Below, one piece after another: positions 26,610 through 35,004 of a stretch of DNA of 64,000 bases. The first letter of the stretch is position 1. Each line of letters starts with the position of its first letter. A program made the translations under genes and the position numbers. This DNA comes from Thioclava atlantica (GTDB taxonomy: Bacteria; Pseudomonadota; Alphaproteobacteria; Rhodobacterales; Rhodobacteraceae). The notes below the pieces were generated by a model, which was given only the letters and a program-made list of their open reading frames with translations, did no database searches and was not told where the DNA came from. The stretch spans positions 124,001 to 188,000 of the forward strand of contig NZ_AQRC01000001.1 of NCBI RefSeq assembly GCF_000737065.1, in the 5' to 3' direction.

Positions 26610-26640
26610 AAAACGCCCGGACGATCCGTCCGGGCGTTTT
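26610..26640. terminator. Bidirectional terminator between the 51-aa gene and mipZ
   Basis: AAAACGCCCGGACG (26610-26623) pairs perfectly with CGTCCGGGCGTTTT (26627-26640) around a 3-base loop. The stem of 14 pairs ends in T-runs on both strands, so it can stop the small gene from the left and mipZ from the right. Confidence 0.92.
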
Positions 26641-26663
26641 GATGTTCGGCTTCGCGCCAGTGC

Positions 26664-27473
26664 TCAGAAGTCGATCGAGACGTTCGGCAATTGCAGCTCC
26701 TTCACCAGCTCGCGCAGCTCCTGGCGGGCGGCCACGTTCGAGATGTTGAGGTTCTCGACGCCCAGATCCTTGAGGTCGAGCAGGGTCAGCCCGCGCGGGA
26801 ACAGCTCGCGGAAGATCACCCGCTCGGAGAAGCCCGGCGCGACGCGGAACCCGATGCGCTTGGAAAGCTGCTCGAGCGCCGCGCCCACCTTGCGCTTGTT
26901 GTGCATCTGCTGGGCGCCCACGCGGTTGCGCAGCACCACCCAGTCGATCGGGTTCAGGCCCGCCTTGGCGCGCAGCTGACGCGCCGACCAGACCATCTCG
27001 GAATAGATCGAGGGGCCGATCACCTTCGAGGTGACCGGGTCGATCCGCGCCAGCAGGTCGAAATCGATGAAACTGTCATTGAGCGGCGTGACCAGCGTGT
27101 CGGCCAGCGAATGGGCGACCTGGCTGAGCCGCGTATGCGAGCCGGGGCAGTCGATCAGGATGAAGTCGCAGCTCGGCTCCATTTCGGCCACCGCGCTCGA
27201 CAGGCGATGGTCATAGGGGTTCTCTCCGGGCGCGAGCGAGGCGGCGTCGACCTCGGGCAGCTCGCGGTAATCGGGGGTCGGCAGGTCGAGCCCCTCGCGG
27301 TCCATGAAGGCCAGGCGGTTCTCGACATAGCGCCCGAAGCTGCGCTGACGCAGGTCGAGATCGAGCGCGCCGACCTTCCACCCCATCCGCGCGAGCGCCG
27401 TCGCCACATGCATCGAGGTGGTGGACTTGCCCGAGCCACCCTTTTCGTTGCCCATCACGATGATATGCGCCAC
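26664..27473 (-). CDS. mipZ: ParA-family division-plane ATPase MipZ
   Basis: MipZ forms a gradient from the chromosome-pole ParB complexes and blocks FtsZ assembly away from midcell. The 269-residue protein has the deviant Walker A GNEKGGSGKST near its start, FILIDCPGSHTRLSQVAHSLADTLVTPLNDSFIDFDLL, and NPIDWVVLRNR, which are MipZ-like rather than plasmid ParA-like. The start is GTG 27473, with AGGGAC just upstream, since the P-loop must be near the N-terminus. The upstream G-rich region at 27527-27607 carries a repeated GTCAGATGGGG. Confidence 0.9.
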   Translation of the reverse strand: MAHIIVMGNEKGGSGKSTTSMHVATALARMGWKVGALDLDLRQRSFGRYVENRLAFMDREGLDLPTPDYRELPEVDAASLAPGENPYDHRLSSAVAEMEPSCDFILIDCPGSHTRLSQVAHSLADTLVTPLNDSFIDFDLLARIDPVTSKVIGPSIYSEMVWSARQLRAKAGLNPIDWVVLRNRVGAQQMHNKRKVGAALEQLSKRIGFRVAPGFSERVIFRELFPRGLTLLDLKDLGVENLNISNVAARQELRELVKELQLPNVSIDF

Positions 27474-27526
27474 GTCCCTGTCCCCGCCTTGTCTTGTGTC
27501 TTGTCCCTTGGGAGACACTATAGATG

Positions 27527-27576
27527 GTCAGATGGGGTGGGGGAAGGCGGGGTGTGAGCGGCGATGTCAGATGGGG
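27527..27576. repeat. Direct repeat GTCAGATGGGG in a G-rich tract upstream of mipZ
   Basis: GTCAGATGGGG occurs at 27527-27537 and 27566-27576, 39 bases apart, within a tract of GGGG and GGGGG runs on the plus strand that reaches to about 27607. It lies 50-100 bases upstream of mipZ and could be a binding site for its regulator. The strand bias also marks the boundary to the AT-rich DUF3800 gene. Confidence 0.45.
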
Positions 27577-27623
27577 GAAGGGTGTGTGGTTTTGGTCGGG
27601 GGTTAGGGAGATATCCTTGCAAG

Positions 27624-28487
27624 CTAAGTCGATTGGTCGACGGCGGCTCTTTGCGCTCTGACGTCGCATATTTCCATAGGAAGCGAGCGAGTAAATAGAT
27701 GAAGCTCTCGCGGAGATTTGCATACTTCCCGCGCCGAGGGAATGAAACGGAGGCCGAGTTCCAGCATCGAACCGTCATCTTCATTGTGCCAATATTTCTC
27801 TGCGATGTGCCTTAGAAGGTCAGACTCAACGTGTTTTCGTTTGCCATCGAGAAGCGTATTGGCGACGGCATATGAGGCAACGTCAGCCAACCAAAGAAGC
27901 GGTTCTTCTTCTTTAGACTTTTGTTTCATGTTGAAGGGTGGCAGAGAGCCGAGAAAAGAAACAAATTTGTCTTTCGGATTATTTCGACAAGTGTTCAAAT
28001 ATTTATTTATACTTTCCTCGCGAATGTCAGTGTGCTGCTCGGCGAAAATTTTTATTCCACTTATGGATTTTTCTTTTTCCGGGCTGTTCCAAAACCTTTT
28101 CTCCATTAACATGCCTACGCGCTCGAACAATAATCGGTGAATTGTTGACGCGTAGGCCCAATTATTGCTCACTGCTTTTTCTTTCCAGTACCCATCATCG
28201 CTGTTCAGGATGCTTTTTTTGCAGGATATCACCGAGATGAGAGTAAAGTTGAAGTTTTCTATATCTTTTACGAGGCCAAGGAGCTTTGGGAGTTTGATTG
28301 TGTTTGAGTGTAGCGGTTTCTTTTTATGATCGCCCCCCTTATCCCGGATTTTTTCAAGCAAAGCCCGGAGCGGCGCCACTTCTTCGTCTGGAACAACCGC
28401 GGCAGTCAGAACTAAATAGTTCTGTGTGTCACGAGAGGCGGTTTCAATTTTGTAGGTGCCGCTTTCATCGAGAAATATCTGAAACAA
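27624..28487 (-). CDS. DUF3800 domain protein, horizontally acquired
   Basis: The 287-residue protein matches DUF3800: an N-terminal FQIFLDESGTY with the conserved acidic pair, an internal KPLHSNTIK, and a late PLLWLADVASYAVAN. The acidic pattern resembles an RNase-H-like metal fold, but the activity is unproven; family members occur as lone genes in variable regions and near mobile or defence genes. Base composition is far more AT-rich than the flanking genes. The best start is TTG 28487, with GGAGG 5 nt upstream. That ribosome binding site lies inside the terminator hairpin behind ettA. A TTG at 28499 is the alternative start. Confidence 0.8.
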   Translation of the reverse strand: MFQIFLDESGTYKIETASRDTQNYLVLTAAVVPDEEVAPLRALLEKIRDKGGDHKKKPLHSNTIKLPKLLGLVKDIENFNFTLISVISCKKSILNSDDGYWKEKAVSNNWAYASTIHRLLFERVGMLMEKRFWNSPEKEKSISGIKIFAEQHTDIREESINKYLNTCRNNPKDKFVSFLGSLPPFNMKQKSKEEEPLLWLADVASYAVANTLLDGKRKHVESDLLRHIAEKYWHNEDDGSMLELGLRFIPSAREVCKSPRELHLFTRSLPMEICDVRAQRAAVDQST

Positions 28488-28488
28488 A

Positions 28489-28521
28489 ATAGCCTCCAAC
28501 CCAAATAGGGTTGAAGGCTAT
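28489..28521 (-). terminator. ettA terminator hairpin that also hides the DUF3800 ribosome binding site
   Basis: On the minus strand, 28521-28508 pairs with 28502-28489 through 14 base pairs (one G-U) around a 5-base loop, and TTTTG follows. It lies about 25 bases after the ettA stop, as a terminator should. The 3' arm contains the GGAGG that precedes TTG 28487 of the DUF3800 gene, so in a readthrough transcript the site would be paired. Confidence 0.75.
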
Positions 28522-28547
28522 CAAAAGTCGTCGAGGGTGCAAGCCTC

Positions 28548-30203
28548 TTACCGCGAGAACTTCTTATACTTCACCCGCTTCGGCTCGACCGCATCCGGGC
28601 CAAGACGACGGATCTTGTCTTCCTCGTAATCCTCGAAGTTGCCCTCGAAGAATTCCACATGGGCCTCGCCCTCGAAGGCGAGGATGTGGGTGCAGAGGCG
28701 GTCGAGGAAGAAGCGGTCGTGCGAGATGATGATCGCGTTGCCGGCGAAATCCTCGATCGCGGCTTCCAGCGCCTGCAGGGTTTCCACGTCGAGATCGTTG
28801 GTCGGTTCGTCGAGCAGCAGCACGTTGCCGCCCTCTTTCAGAAGCTTGGCCATGTGGACGCGGTTGCGTTCGCCGCCCGACAGGAGGCCCACTTTCTTCT
28901 GCTGGTCGCCGCCCTTGAAGTTGAACGCGCCGCAATAGGCGCGGGAGTTGACCTGCGCGTCGCCCAGCTCGATCAGCTCGGCCCCGCCCGAGATCTCTTC
29001 CCAGACGGTCTTGTTCGGGTCGAGCGCGTCGCGCGACTGGTCGACATAGGCGAGCTTGACCGTGTCGCCCAGCGTGATCGCGCCGCTATCGGGCTGTTCC
29101 TGACCGGTGATCATCCGGAAGAGCGTGGATTTACCCGCGCCGTTCGGGCCGATGACCCCGACGATGGCGCCCGGCGGGATCGAGAAGGAGAGGTTCTCGA
29201 TCAGCTGCTTGTCGCCGTAATGTTTCGAGATGCCCTCGACCTCGATCACCTTGCCGCCCAGACGCGGGCCGTTCGGGATGATGATCTGCGCCTTGCCGAC
29301 GCGCTCGCGCTCGGACTGGTCCGCCATCTTCTCATAGGCCGAGATACGGGCTTTCGATTTCGCCTGACGCGCCTTGGCGCCGGCGCGGATCCATTCGAGT
29401 TCCTTCTCGAGCACCTTCTGCTTGGCCTTGTCCTCGCGGGCTTCCTGTTCGAGGCGCTTGGCCTTCTGCTCGAGCCAGCTCGAATAGTTGCCCTCGTAGG
29501 GGATGCCGCGGCCGCGCTCGAGCTCGAGGATCCAGGAGGTGATGTCGTCGAGGAAGTAACGGTCGTGCGTGACGCACAGGATCGTGCCCTTGTACTCGAT
29601 CAGGTGCTTTTGCAGCCAGGCGATGGTTTCCGCGTCGAGGTGGTTGGTCGGTTCGTCCAGCAGCAGCATGTCGGGCGCTTCGAGCAGAAGCTTGCACAGC
29701 GCGACCCGGCGGCGCTCACCGCCCGAGAGGGTTTCGACATCGGCCTCGTCGGGCGGGCAGCGCAGGGCTTCCATCGCGACGTCGACCTGGCTGTCGAGAT
29801 CCCAGAGGTTTTCACTGTCGATCTCGTCCTGCAGCTGGGCCATCTCCTCGGCGGTCTCGTCCGAGTAGTTCATCGCCAGTTCGTTGAAGCGCTCCAGCTT
29901 GGCCTTCTTGGCCGCGACGCCCTCCATGACGTTGCCGCGCACGTTGAGCGCGGGGTCGAGCACCGGTTCCTGCGGCAGGTAGCCGACCTTGGCGCCTTTC
30001 GCGGCCCAGGCCTCGCCGGAGAAATCCTTGTCGATGCCGGCCATGATGCGCAGCAGCGTGGACTTACCCGCGCCGTTGACGCCGACCACGCCGATCTTGA
30101 CGCCGGGCAGGAAGCTCAGGCGGATGTTCTCGAAGCATTTCTTGCCCCCCGGATAGGTCTTCGAGACACCATCCATGTGATAGACATATTGATAGGACGC
30201 CAT
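28548..30203 (-). CDS. ettA: Energy-dependent translational throttle protein EttA (ABC-F)
   Basis: This 551-residue cytoplasmic ABC-F ATPase binds the ribosomal E site and gates the first elongation step according to the ATP/ADP ratio. Both nucleotide sites are complete: GVNGAGKSTLL with LSGGERRRVALCKLLL and LLLDEPTNHLD, and GPNGAGKSTLF with LSGGERNRVHMAKLLK and LLLDEPTNDLD. The charged linker between them (QEAREDKAKQKVLEKELEWIRAGAKARQAKSKARI) is typical EttA. Start ATG 30203 precedes MASYQYVYHM. Confidence 0.95.
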   Translation of the reverse strand: MASYQYVYHMDGVSKTYPGGKKCFENIRLSFLPGVKIGVVGVNGAGKSTLLRIMAGIDKDFSGEAWAAKGAKVGYLPQEPVLDPALNVRGNVMEGVAAKKAKLERFNELAMNYSDETAEEMAQLQDEIDSENLWDLDSQVDVAMEALRCPPDEADVETLSGGERRRVALCKLLLEAPDMLLLDEPTNHLDAETIAWLQKHLIEYKGTILCVTHDRYFLDDITSWILELERGRGIPYEGNYSSWLEQKAKRLEQEAREDKAKQKVLEKELEWIRAGAKARQAKSKARISAYEKMADQSERERVGKAQIIIPNGPRLGGKVIEVEGISKHYGDKQLIENLSFSIPPGAIVGVIGPNGAGKSTLFRMITGQEQPDSGAITLGDTVKLAYVDQSRDALDPNKTVWEEISGGAELIELGDAQVNSRAYCGAFNFKGGDQQKKVGLLSGGERNRVHMAKLLKEGGNVLLLDEPTNDLDVETLQALEAAIEDFAGNAIIISHDRFFLDRLCTHILAFEGEAHVEFFEGNFEDYEEDKIRRLGPDAVEPKRVKYKKFSR

Positions 30204-30626
30204 GGGATACCTCGTGAGGAAAAAGGGGTTTCCGCGCCTTCTATTAGGAAAGAAGCGATAGTGAAAGGGGGCGCATGAGAGCGCGCGAGGTGCGGATTTT
30301 CCGCCGCGCCAGGCCGCTCACGCGCACCCTCCCGCAGCCGTGACGCCGCGCTCGCGCCGGGTGAAGACAAGTTGATGGTGCGGATTTCGAGCTGCTCGCG
30401 CGGAAGTGTTCGCGAATTCGTTATGAATGTCAGTGCGTTGCATCGGAGGGGCCCTCGTATCCAAGCGGCGACGTCGCGCCTGGTGGCCTCGGTTCCGTGA
30501 TCCTTTGTGCAGCGCCCAACAAGGGGCAGGCTAGAAACCGCCCTTTCTGCGCGCGCGGGTGCGCCCAATTCGAGAGGCAGACGGCGCGTCGCGTCGTTCG
30601 TAATTATGAGGATCAAGGAGTTCATC
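30204..30626. other. Intergenic region between ettA and the first repeat protein
   Basis: About 420 bases without a supported gene. The region must contain the ettA promoter (left) and the promoter of the 30627 gene (right). I see a 25-codon frame at 30423 without a ribosome binding site, which I do not call, and no good promoter consensus. The last 18 bases into the start codon are shared with the leader of the paralogue at 31556. Confidence 0.5.
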
Positions 30627-31265
30627 ATGACCAACAAAGCACTACTCGCTCTTCTCGCAGCGCTTGGCCTGACTGCCGGCTCCGCAACTGTGGCGGCTGC
30701 CTCGTCCCCCGGTATGGCCGGTGCCGCTCCGGGCAAGGCGCAGATCGCAGCCGAATTGCAGACCTTCCCCGAGCTGCGCGGGATCAACCCCGCCGACTAT
30801 TCGACCGCCGAGCTGACCGACATGCTTGACGCCGCCCAGAGCGGGCACATGACGACGGCGCTCTATTATGCGGATCATGCGGACCTTCACGCGGGCGGTC
30901 CCGGCATCGGCACCACCAATCAGGGCAAATCGCAACTCGCCGCGGAGCTCAGGAATTTCCCGCAGCTCCCGACGATCAATCCCGGCGATTACACGGTCGC
31001 CGAGCTCACCAACATGCTCGATGCGGCGCAGCGCGGCGACCTGGTGTCGGCAAACTACTACGCCAGGCATCAGGATATCGGCTCCGGCGGGCCGGGGATC
31101 GGAATGACGGATCAGGGCAAGACGCAACTCGCCGCGCAACTTGGGCTCAACCCGGACCTCTACACGGTGGCGCAGTTGCAGCAGATCCAGCATGACCTGC
31201 GGCGCGGGCATGTGGAGCAGGCGAAGAACGTGGTCGCGCAAGGCAATGCGGTCACCTCCGGCTAA
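30627..31265 (+). CDS. Secreted protein with 64-residue tandem repeats (paralogue A)
   Basis: I do not recognise a described family. The 212-residue product has a signal peptide (residues 1-25, ending VAAA before SSPGM), then two tandem 64-residue units (36-99 and 100-163) and a shortened third (164 to about 207). Each unit starts G-K-x-Q-[IL]-A and contains YTxAELxxMLDAAxxG, then a GGPGIGxT linker. The start ATG 30627 has AAGGAG 7 nt upstream. A second gene with the same unit lies 290 bases downstream. The protein is likely periplasmic; helical repeats of this kind could form a small binding or scaffold surface, which is conjecture. Confidence 0.8.
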   Translation: MTNKALLALLAALGLTAGSATVAAASSPGMAGAAPGKAQIAAELQTFPELRGINPADYSTAELTDMLDAAQSGHMTTALYYADHADLHAGGPGIGTTNQGKSQLAAELRNFPQLPTINPGDYTVAELTNMLDAAQRGDLVSANYYARHQDIGSGGPGIGMTDQGKTQLAAQLGLNPDLYTVAQLQQIQHDLRRGHVEQAKNVVAQGNAVTSG

Positions 31266-31434
31266 GTCGCGTCGGGCTCTGTCGTCGTGAAATGACAGTG
31301 CCCGACCGGGCGCATGAGAGACGGCCTCCCACGCGGGGGTCGTTTCTGTTTCAGCCTGTAGATTCAGCCTGTAAAGGATCCGCGCGCGATAGGGGTGTAT
31401 CGGCCAAATGGTTTCAAAAAACTATGTGCAAAAA

Positions 31435-31453
31435 TTGACAGAACCATGGTCAA
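31435..31453. repeat. Inverted repeat TTGAC-N9-GTCAA upstream of paralogue B
   Basis: TTGAC (31435-31439) and GTCAA (31449-31453) form a perfect palindrome with a 9-base centre containing CCATGG, about 100 bases before the 31556 start. The left half also reads as a TTGACA -35 box, so an operator overlapping a promoter is possible. No matching -10 box is obvious. Confidence 0.35.
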
Positions 31454-31555
31454 AATAGCAGGTTTTCCTATTTATACGAACACATAGATGCGGGTGACCG
31501 GCGCCACAGGGGCGCCACTCAAGTTCGATGTGATGAGTAAGAAAAGGAGTTCATC

Positions 31556-32062
31556 ATGACCCGCAAGATTTTCGTCTCGGCGCTTTCGGTCCTCGCGCTT
31601 TCCGTCGGCACGGCCGGTGTGGCTGCTGCCTCCAATAGCGATAGCTATGGCGTGATCATCCCGCCGATGTCGGTCAGCTCGCCGGCCTCCGGTCCGCAGG
31701 CACCCTCGGCCACCACCCCGGGCGAGACCCAGATCGCCAAGCAGTTGCAGACCTTCCCCGGTCTGAACAACGTCGACCCGACGCGCTACACCGCAACCGA
31801 GCTTCAGAACATTCTCGAAGCCGCGCGCAAGGGCGATACGACGACGCTCAACTTCTACCTGCGCCGCGAGAATGCGCAGCCGGGGGGTCCGGGTGTCGGG
31901 GCAACCAATCCGGGCAAGTCGCAAATCGCGGCACAGCTCGGCCTGAACCCGAAGGCCTATACCTCGGCGCAGCTGCAGCGCATCGCCTATGCGGTGGAAA
32001 ACGGCAACCTTGACGAAGCGGCCTTCGTCGCCTCGCAAGCCGCGCCTTCCGCGGTGAACTGA
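31556..32062 (+). CDS. Secreted protein with 64-residue repeat (paralogue B)
   Basis: The 168-residue product shares the repeat of the preceding gene: a signal peptide (1-25, ending VAAA), a serine/proline-rich spacer, one full 64-residue unit (56-119, GETQIAKQLQTFPGL to VGATNP) and the same shortened terminal unit (120 to about 165, GKSQIAAQLGLNPKAYTSAQLQ). So paralogues A and B differ by one full unit. Eighteen bases around the start, AAGGAGTTCATCATGACC, are identical in both genes, showing recent duplication or selection on translation. Function unknown; probably periplasmic. Confidence 0.8.
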   Translation: MTRKIFVSALSVLALSVGTAGVAAASNSDSYGVIIPPMSVSSPASGPQAPSATTPGETQIAKQLQTFPGLNNVDPTRYTATELQNILEAARKGDTTTLNFYLRRENAQPGGPGVGATNPGKSQIAAQLGLNPKAYTSAQLQRIAYAVENGNLDEAAFVASQAAPSAVN

Positions 32063-32114
32063 GCAATTTCCGGTGCGCTTCGTGAAGCGCATCGACCGGA
32101 ACAGAAAGACAGAC

Positions 32115-32143
32115 AAGGCGGCCCCCGTGCGGGGCCGCCTTTT
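32115..32143 (+). terminator. Rho-independent terminator after paralogue B
   Basis: AAGGCGGCCCC (32115-32125) pairs with GGGGCCGCCTT (32131-32141) around a CGTGC loop and is followed by TT. A second small hairpin, TGCGCTTC / GAAGCGCA (32074-32091), precedes it. Together they end the repeat-protein transcript before the ion channel gene. Confidence 0.9.
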
Positions 32144-32204
32144 CGCATCCTTTGACTGGCGCGCGAAAGCAGGTATCCCTTAGCGAAACCTGGGAAAAGA
32201 GCCG

Positions 32205-32966
32205 ATGATCAAGACGCTGCGCCACTACTACGAATCCGACACGGCCGAAGCCCATGCGTTCCGCTATGCGTTGCTGGCCTTCGACCTCGCCACGGTCGCT
32301 TTTGTCATCGTGTCCTCTTTCCTGTCGCGTGCGCTTTGGATCGAGGCCGTCGATGCGGTGATCGGGGTGGTGATCGTCGCGGATTTCGCGGCCCGCTATG
32401 CGCTCTCGGGCGAGAAGATCCGGTTCTGGACCCGGCCGGCGACCTGGGCCGATCTGGTGGCGATCGCCTCCTTCCTCGCGCCGATCGCCGGCGAGGGGCT
32501 GGGGTTCCTGCGGATCCTTCGCACGCTGAGGCTGCTGCGGACCTATCAGTTGCTCGCACGGCTCCGGCGGGATTTCGTCTTCTTCCGCCGTCATGAGGAT
32601 GTGGTGATCGCCGCGATCAATCTCGGGGTCTTCCTCTTCGTGATGACGGGGCTGATCTATGCGACGCAGGTCCGGATCAACCCGCAGATCAACAACTATG
32701 CCGATGCGCTCTATTTCACCGTCACGACGCTGACGACCACGGGATTCGGGGACATCACCCCCAAGGGCGAGTTCGGGCGGATGCTCTCGGTCGCGATCAT
32801 GATCTTCGGCGTCACGCTCTTCCTGCGTCTCGCCCAGGTGCTCTTCCGGCCCACCAAGGTGCGCTACGAATGCAAGACCTGCGGGTTGAGCCTGCACGAG
32901 GCCGACGCGATCCACTGCAAGCATTGCGGTGCCGTGGTGCATATCGACACCGAGGGGCTCAGCTAG
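32205..32966 (+). CDS. Voltage-gated K+ channel-type ion transporter with C-terminal zinc ribbon
   Basis: A 253-residue inner-membrane protein with six helices: S1-S3 (about 22-95), an arginine-rich S4 (RILRTLRLLRTYQLLARLRR, 103-122), S5 (133-155), the pore loop with selectivity filter TTGFGD (178-183), and S6 (192-213). The filter is GFG rather than GYG, which still allows K+ selectivity. After S6 is a short tail with CKTC (223-226) and CKHC (238-241), a four-cysteine zinc-ribbon pattern. Metal or redox control of gating is a possible inference. It ends in the palindrome CTAG shared with the convergent CAP gene. Confidence 0.88.
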   Translation: MIKTLRHYYESDTAEAHAFRYALLAFDLATVAFVIVSSFLSRALWIEAVDAVIGVVIVADFAARYALSGEKIRFWTRPATWADLVAIASFLAPIAGEGLGFLRILRTLRLLRTYQLLARLRRDFVFFRRHEDVVIAAINLGVFLFVMTGLIYATQVRINPQINNYADALYFTVTTLTTTGFGDITPKGEFGRMLSVAIMIFGVTLFLRLAQVLFRPTKVRYECKTCGLSLHEADAIHCKHCGAVVHIDTEGLS

Positions 32967-33424
32967 CAGGGCCGCCCCAGCACCATGACCCAATAGGGAC
33001 CGCGCCCGGCCCGCGCGGGGGCAATCCCGATGCCGATCTGCGCCACGCCCTTGAGCAGGATGTTGCGGCGATGCCCGGAGGATTTCATCCAGTCGGCGAA
33101 GGCGGCTTGCGCGTTGCGCTGACCCATCGCGATATTCTCGGCGATCAGGCAGGCGCGATAGCCCGCATGCCGGGCCCGGCCCTTCACGCTCGACCCGTCG
33201 CGCCCGCTATGGCTGAAATAGCCGCGCCGCGCCATGTCGCAGGCATGGGCTTGCGCAGCGGCCGCCAGGCGCGGGTCCCGGGCGAGCCCGTTGAGGCCCT
33301 GCTGCGTACGGATCGCGGAGGTTGCCTTCTCCAGATAGGCGGCTGCCTGTGGATCGCCGCCGCAGCCCTGCGCCATCGCCGTGACCGGCAACAGGGCGAA
33401 GAGTAGGGCGACGAGCCAGCGCAT
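32963..33424 (-). CDS. CAP (SCP/PR1) domain secreted protein
   Basis: A 153-residue exported protein with a signal peptide (1-18, ending AMA before QG) and a CAP domain: LNGLARDPRLAAAAQAHACDMARRGYFSHSGRDGSS, then GYRACLIAENIAMGQ, a WMKSSGHRRNIL segment and VAQIGIGIA. The two histidines and the acidic residue of the CAP cleft are present. Bacterial CAP proteins of this kind have no agreed function. ATG 33424 shares its base with the rimO stop (TGATG), so it is translated with rimO. Confidence 0.88.
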   Translation of the reverse strand: MRWLVALLFALLPVTAMAQGCGGDPQAAAYLEKATSAIRTQQGLNGLARDPRLAAAAQAHACDMARRGYFSHSGRDGSSVKGRARHAGYRACLIAENIAMGQRNAQAAFADWMKSSGHRRNILLKGVAQIGIGIAPARAGRGPYWVMVLGRPC

Positions 33425-34809
33425 CACACGATCCGTCCCCACAGGTCGTAATCGGACGCCTCGTCCACCTCGACGGTGACGATGTCGCCGGGATTGAGCG
33501 CTTCGAAACCCTCGTCGATGAAGAGATTGCCGTCGATCTCGGGCGCGTCGGCCTTGGTGCGGCAGGTCGCGCCTTCCGCATCCACCTCGTCCACGATCAC
33601 CTGCTGGATCGTCCCGACCTTCGCCGCGAGTTTCTCTTCGGAAATCGCCTGGGCCTTTTGCATGAAACGGTCCCAGCGGTCCTGCTTGACCTCGTCGGGC
33701 ACGTGATCGGGCAGGTCGTTCGAGCGCGCGCCCGCGACGTTTTCATACTGGAAGCAGCCGACACGATCGAGCCGCGCCTCGTCCATCCAGTCGAGGAGAT
33801 ACTGGAACTCCTCCTCAGTCTCGCCGGGATAGCCGACGATGAAGGTCGAGCGCAGGGTGATGTCGGGGCAGGTCGCGCGCCAGGCGGCGATCTCGTCGAG
33901 CGTCTTGGCCGAGGCCGCAGGGCGCGCCATGCGCTTGAGCGTATCCGGATGTGCGTGCTGGAAGGGAATGTCGAGATAGGGCAGCACGCCGCCGCCGTTC
34001 TCCTGCACTTCCGCCATCAGCGGGATCAGGTCGCGCACATGCGGGTAGGGATAGACGTAATGCAGCCGCACCCAGGCGCCGAGGCTGCCGAGATCCCGGG
34101 CCAGATCGGTGATATGGGCGCGATGGCCGCGCTCTTCCGCATGCCTGATATCGACGCCGTAGGCCGAGGTGTCCTGAGAGATCATCAGAAGCTCACGCAC
34201 GCCGGCCTCGACCAGTTTCTCGGCCTCGCGGATCACCGCGTGAGCCGGGCGCGAGACGAGCCGCCCCCGCATGTCCGGAATGATGCAGAACTTGCACTTG
34301 TGGTTACAGCCTTCCGAGATCTTCAGATAGCTGTAATGGCGCGGCGTGAGCTTGACGCCCGCGGCCGGGAGCAGGTCGATGAACGGGTCGGGATCGGGCG
34401 GCACCGCGCCATGCACCGCATCGAGCACCTGTTCGTATTGATGCGGGCCCGTCACCGCGAGCACGGAAGGATGCGTGCCGGTGATGTAGTCGGGCTCTGC
34501 ACCGAGGCAGCCGGTGACGATCACCTTGCCATTCTCCGAAAGCGCCTCGCCGATCGCCTCGAGGCTCTCGGCCTTGGCGCTGTCGAGGAAGCCGCAGGTG
34601 TTCACGATCACCGCATCGGCCCCTGCGTAATCGGGCGAGATCGCGTAGCCCTCCGCGCGCAGCCGGGTGAGGATCCGCTCGCTGTCCACCAGCGCTTTCG
34701 GGCAGCCGAGCGACACCATCCCGATCACCGGCTGGCCGGGGCGGGGGGCTTCGGAAATCCGGGCGCGGGGCGCGAGGTCGGGGCGAAGGTTCGGAGGGTT
34801 CTGACTCAT
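33424..34809 (-). CDS. rimO: Ribosomal protein S12 methylthiotransferase
   Basis: RimO adds a methylthio group to an aspartate of ribosomal protein S12 with two iron-sulfur clusters. The 461-residue protein has the N-terminal cluster domain ([38 protein letters not shown]), the radical-SAM motif [11 protein letters not shown] and a C-terminal TRAM domain ending DYDLWGRIV. The conserved [28 protein letters not shown] favours RimO over MiaB. It is followed without a gap by the CAP gene. Confidence 0.95.
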   Translation of the reverse strand: MSQNPPNLRPDLAPRARISEAPRPGQPVIGMVSLGCPKALVDSERILTRLRAEGYAISPDYAGADAVIVNTCGFLDSAKAESLEAIGEALSENGKVIVTGCLGAEPDYITGTHPSVLAVTGPHQYEQVLDAVHGAVPPDPDPFIDLLPAAGVKLTPRHYSYLKISEGCNHKCKFCIIPDMRGRLVSRPAHAVIREAEKLVEAGVRELLMISQDTSAYGVDIRHAEERGHRAHITDLARDLGSLGAWVRLHYVYPYPHVRDLIPLMAEVQENGGGVLPYLDIPFQHAHPDTLKRMARPAASAKTLDEIAAWRATCPDITLRSTFIVGYPGETEEEFQYLLDWMDEARLDRVGCFQYENVAGARSNDLPDHVPDEVKQDRWDRFMQKAQAISEEKLAAKVGTIQQVIVDEVDAEGATCRTKADAPEIDGNLFIDEGFEALNPGDIVTVEVDEASDYDLWGRIV

Positions 34810-35004
34810 GGACGCGATATAGCTTGCCGCGCGTCGCGCGAAAAGCCCTGCTGACCAAGCGTCAGTCTGCGCCGAGAAAAAGCTTGCCAGACTTCAAATG
34901 AATCCATTTGAATACGTTTAGTCGTTCCTTGCGGCGACTGCCGGGGTGAAGTGCGGAAAGGGAGAGCTGCAGCTTCGCGGATAACCCGGCGAAAAGGGAG
35001 GATA

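Noticed and set aside
28659-30278. A 539-codon frame on the plus strand opposite ettA
   Set aside because: ettA has complete ABC motifs on the minus strand; the opposite frame is a composition artefact.
30204-30626. An ECF/EcfG-type promoter (GGAAC...CGTT) upstream of repeat gene A
   Set aside because: The candidate GGAAG and CGTT near 30402-30422 have only 12 bases between them, against the 16-17 expected.
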